NCBI GenBank assembly: GCA_039105265.1
Contig: JAPFFF010000007.1
Span: forward strand, 5,394,001-5,458,000
DNA: 64,000 bases
Source: Tritrichomonas musculus
Lineage: Eukaryota; Parabasalia; Tritrichomonadida; Tritrichomonadidae
Direction: 5' to 3'
Below are positions 60,850 through 64,000 of the stretch, one piece after another (the stretch's first letter is position 1; every line of letters begins with the position of its first letter). A program made the translations under genes and the position numbers. Under the pieces are notes generated by a model. The model made no database searches. It saw nothing but the letters and a program-made list of their open reading frames with translations, and was not told where the DNA came from.

Positions 60850-63120
60850 ATGATTGAAGAAGAAAACAAAATGCACAACTCGAATAATGAAAAGGATCCT
60901 TTACAAGCAGAACAAAAAGACGTTGCACAAATTTCTACTCCTCACCAAACAATCATTCAACCACAAAAATCAAAAAATAAAACTGACAGACTTCTATTTC
61001 GACCTTCGATGAACTCAGCACAAGGAGATGTAAATTCTCAGCAGCCTCGTCCAATAATTCCAGTTTCTTCATCTTTAGCAACCCCTCAAAAAACAAAGAC
61101 ACCTCGCGGAAATAGCAAAAATAATAATTTATTAAATACACCTATTATCCCACTTGTTCAAACAACACGGAATCAGAAGCCTGATAAAAATTCAAGAAAT
61201 GATGATTTAGATTTTGATGGTGCAGGATCAGAAGATGAAGATCGTGACATCTCCCCTGACGATTTTGATCGAAAAAGTATGAAAGAACTCAGAAGATCAG
61301 TTGAAAGCACTATACAAGCATTAATGGATCAAGAAACAGAAAGTCAAACTGATCCTGCTTCAGCTGACAATCAAAATGTAGAACTTGATAACGATATTTT
61401 AAGCGACCATGATGATGATAATAACAACAATGATGATAACATGAACAATGATGAAGTCAATAATAAAAATAATAATGATAACAACAAAGATCTAGAAAAG
61501 TGTGGAACTTCTGGTCATATAAATAATGTACTTGATCAGGATAATGCCAATGAAGATCAGTGTTATCCTGATGACTTTGAAAATTCGTTGAGAATTAACG
61601 GAAATGAAAATGAAAATGACCAAAAACAAATAAACGCAAATGTAAACGACGAAGATTTAAATAAAGAAGAAATTGTAAATGAGAAACCAAATCAAAATGA
61701 AAAAGAAGAAAGCCAAACAACAAATCAAGAAACAGAACCAACCGAAAAAGATCCAAATTTGGAAACAAACGATGGACAGAAAACAGATAAAGGTCGTGTC
61801 GATCTTGACAAAAATTTTCTTATTACACAAGTTGACGAAGCTCTCGAAGGAAAAGATAATCCAACATCCAATCAAAAAGAAGAAACAAATGAAAAATTCC
61901 AGACAGATGGCCTTAATGTTGCCGATAAAGATATGGTTCTTGTTCCAAAACTTGAACTTAACTTAAATGAAAATAATGAAGAAAATGATAATGATAACAA
62001 TCAGAACAAGCCCAAGAAACAATTGAAACAAGAACCTCTTTTTAGTGAAAAAGATGTCGAACTCGCATTTTCAGAATTTCAAAATAATAAGACTGTTCCT
62101 CCTCCTTATATGCGTGAAGCCACTATTTTATACGTGCATGCTATCACTAATGAAGCCATTGAAGATGAAGATTATGATTTAGCAGAAAAACTTGATAAAG
62201 ATCTCAAGGAGCTTATTACTGCATTTAACAAAGCATATGGTATCAATAACGCAAATGTTTCTTCTCAGAAAGGAACTAGTTACACAACATCTGACGGATC
62301 ATCTGCAACTCTACAAAGTCGTCTTGAAGAAGTTAAAAAGCAAAAGATAATCGCAGAAACAGAATGGGAAGATAGAATCAAAGCTCTCAAAGAAAGCGAA
62401 CAATCAAAAATTGAAGAAATTGAAGCTCGTCAGCAGAAAGAACGAGAAGAATTTGAAGAAAAATGTCAAACGCAAGAATTTCTCCAAAAATTTACTAAGC
62501 CTTCTGCAAGACTTCTGCAGCTTTGGAAGCTCCAAAAAGGACTTGCTCTTCAGCATGATTTTGAAGGCGCTAAGGAAATGAAGGCAAGAGCTGAGCAACT
62601 CCAAAAACAAGAAACAGACGAAGCCCAGAAACGAGCAATCAGTTCAGTTAAAGTAAATTATGAGAAACTTGTAGTGAAACAGCAAAGAGAGCTCGAATGT
62701 GCTGTAGCTAATGGCAAACGAAAAATTAGTCAGATGGAAATCGAAATGAAAAAAGATCTCGAAAATAGAGATAAACTTAGTAAACAAGTTGAAATAAGAA
62801 TGAAAGAATATCGTCAGCCGCTCAAAAAATCTAGATTACCTCCATTAAATTCTACCCAAATTCAATCTGCGCTTAATCAAATTCAAGTACAGTCTGTTAA
62901 TTCAAGCCCAAATTCTAATATTTCTAGTTCAGCTAGCGAATCTACAATTAATTCTACTGCATCAAGAGATTCAACAACATCAGCTCTTTCTAAAAGAGCA
63001 GTTGCTTCAAGAGCTAAAAAGAAGAGATCTGTAAATCAAGTTGAGCAGACTACTGTGCTTGATGTTAAAATTGCTAATATCAGATCTGTTCTGGGTGAAA
63101 AAACGAGAAATAAGAAATGA
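60850..63120 (+). CDS. Acidic, coiled-coil protein
   Basis: 756 residues from the ATG at 60850 (a TTG just upstream is in frame but unlikely). Residues 1-130 are Ser/Pro/Gln-rich and basic, 130-400 are strongly acidic and Asn-rich. From about 400 a conserved-looking helical region begins (VELAFSEFQNNKTVPPPYM, AEKLDKDLKELITAFNK), then a long coiled coil at about 490-655 including RLLQLWKLQKGLALQHDFE and AKEMKARAEQLQKQE, with a Ser/Thr-rich tail. Trichomonads have many such coiled-coil cytoskeletal proteins; I recognise the style but no named family. A run of A bases follows the stop. Confidence 0.82.
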   Translation: MIEEENKMHNSNNEKDPLQAEQKDVAQISTPHQTIIQPQKSKNKTDRLLFRPSMNSAQGDVNSQQPRPIIPVSSSLATPQKTKTPRGNSKNNNLLNTPIIPLVQTTRNQKPDKNSRNDDLDFDGAGSEDEDRDISPDDFDRKSMKELRRSVESTIQALMDQETESQTDPASADNQNVELDNDILSDHDDDNNNNDDNMNNDEVNNKNNNDNNKDLEKCGTSGHINNVLDQDNANEDQCYPDDFENSLRINGNENENDQKQINANVNDEDLNKEEIVNEKPNQNEKEESQTTNQETEPTEKDPNLETNDGQKTDKGRVDLDKNFLITQVDEALEGKDNPTSNQKEETNEKFQTDGLNVADKDMVLVPKLELNLNENNEENDNDNNQNKPKKQLKQEPLFSEKDVELAFSEFQNNKTVPPPYMREATILYVHAITNEAIEDEDYDLAEKLDKDLKELITAFNKAYGINNANVSSQKGTSYTTSDGSSATLQSRLEEVKKQKIIAETEWEDRIKALKESEQSKIEEIEARQQKEREEFEEKCQTQEFLQKFTKPSARLLQLWKLQKGLALQHDFEGAKEMKARAEQLQKQETDEAQKRAISSVKVNYEKLVVKQQRELECAVANGKRKISQMEIEMKKDLENRDKLSKQVEIRMKEYRQPLKKSRLPPLNSTQIQSALNQIQVQSVNSSPNSNISSSASESTINSTASRDSTTSALSKRAVASRAKKKRSVNQVEQTTVLDVKIANIRSVLGEKTRNKK

Positions 63121-64000
63121 AAAAAAAAAAAAAAAAAGTTGTTTGTTATATAATATCTTTGTTGTTTAAATACTTTTTATATATTTTATTTTTTCATTGA
63201 TTTGGTAAGTATTTGTTTAATTTCATGAAACAAAATAACGAATTCTGCTTTCAAATCTCTGCAAGTTTTGAATTTTTTAAAGATAAAAACGTTAATTGGT
63301 TAACATTTTGAGTCCCTAAATTCATTAACCAATTAATAATAATAAGCAACAATCATCAGGAAGCACATTTTTATTTTTATTTTTATTTTTATTTTTTTTT
63401 TTTTAAAAGAATTTGATGATTTATATATAACTTCATTGGTCAAATTTTATGTATTCAAGAATATCTAATAATCATTATTAATTGATGCTTTGAAAATAAA
63501 ATGTTAAAACATTGTTAAACTTTTATTTTCACAATTTCAAAGAAGTAATATATGTTATACTAAAAAAGACATGAAAAATCTTGAAATAAAGATGTTAAGA
63601 ATTTAAAATTGTAAAAATTAATAAACGGACGCCGATGTTAAGAAAAAAATATTTCATTGCAATTAACAGCAGAATTCTTTATATTTGTAGTAATACATAT
63701 GATATAGCTTTTGGGAACTTTAATTTATTCAATTTCTATTTTTTTTCTTAATTTTTTCTATACATCAAATATTCTATTCAATTTGATATTTTAAACGGAC
63801 TTGAACTGATTTGATTTTGCTTTTTTTATCTGATGATTTTGATTATTATATAGTATTCTTATAGATATTTAATTTTAAATATTTGTTGTTGCGGAATTCA
63901 ATCAAATTTGATGGATATTTTAATTTTGAATTCAATAAAAATTTGAGAAAAAAACTTTTTTTGATCAATTGCTTATTTATCCTTTATTGGACTTCTTATT
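63121..64000. other. 3' spacer, A/T-rich
   Basis: Begins with an A run at 63121-63137. It contains a hairpin TTAATTGGTTAA (63292-63303) with TTAACCAATTAA (63325-63336) and an ATTTTT microsatellite at about 63366-63406. No gene supported to the end of the window. Confidence 0.55.

Overview
This window looks like nuclear DNA of a trichomonad (Parabasalia), most likely a Tritrichomonas-like species. The evidence is strong A+T richness in both genes and spacers, protein genes that read as single open frames with no intron I could recognise, and a typical trichomonad gene mix: a BspA-type leucine-rich-repeat protein, ankyrin-repeat protein, several two-repeat Myb proteins, protein kinases with extra domains, coiled-coil cytoskeletal proteins and a Polinton/Maverick remnant. 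The genus is an inference from composition and families. Start codons given here are ATG codons; where a longer frame opens on TTG or GTG, I took the first ATG.

Layout. 1-4.1 kb is gene-free and holds nested inverted-repeat elements without a transposase. 4.1-16.9 kb is a gene-dense block: a polyQ/C2 scaffold-like protein, a kinase with discoidin-like tail domains, a CLASP/TOG-like microtubule protein, a BspA-like LRR protein and an ABCB-type half transporter. 16.9-28.2 kb is sparse, with three Myb proteins and several MITE-like elements. 28.2-37.1 kb has a polytopic membrane protein (GT-C-like), an ankyrin-repeat gene that decays at its 3' end, and an unknown acidic/basic protein. 37.1-49.6 kb is an accessory region: small inverted-repeat elements, a fragment of a dispersed gene family, a broken transposase-deubiquitinase fusion, and a partial Polinton carrying capsid and packaging genes. 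49.6-63.1 kb is host genes again: a TM2-domain protein, an unknown acidic protein, an RCC1-kinase pseudogene, an actin-related pseudogene and its intact relative, LSM4, a tRNA-Asp, a VPS9-domain protein and a coiled-coil protein in a divergent pair.

How the genes fit together. There are no operons; genes are single transcription units, often divergent or tail to tail. Several starts are preceded within about 20-90 bases by an A/T motif of the form AAACTTTTT, seen on either strand, which may be a promoter element. The most unusual items are the transposase joined in one open frame to a USP-type deubiquitinase, the ankyrin gene whose last repeats have gained similar insertions at matching points, the MITE with a perfect 65-bp hairpin, and the VPS9 domain interrupted by a Ser-Asn-Glu repeat array.
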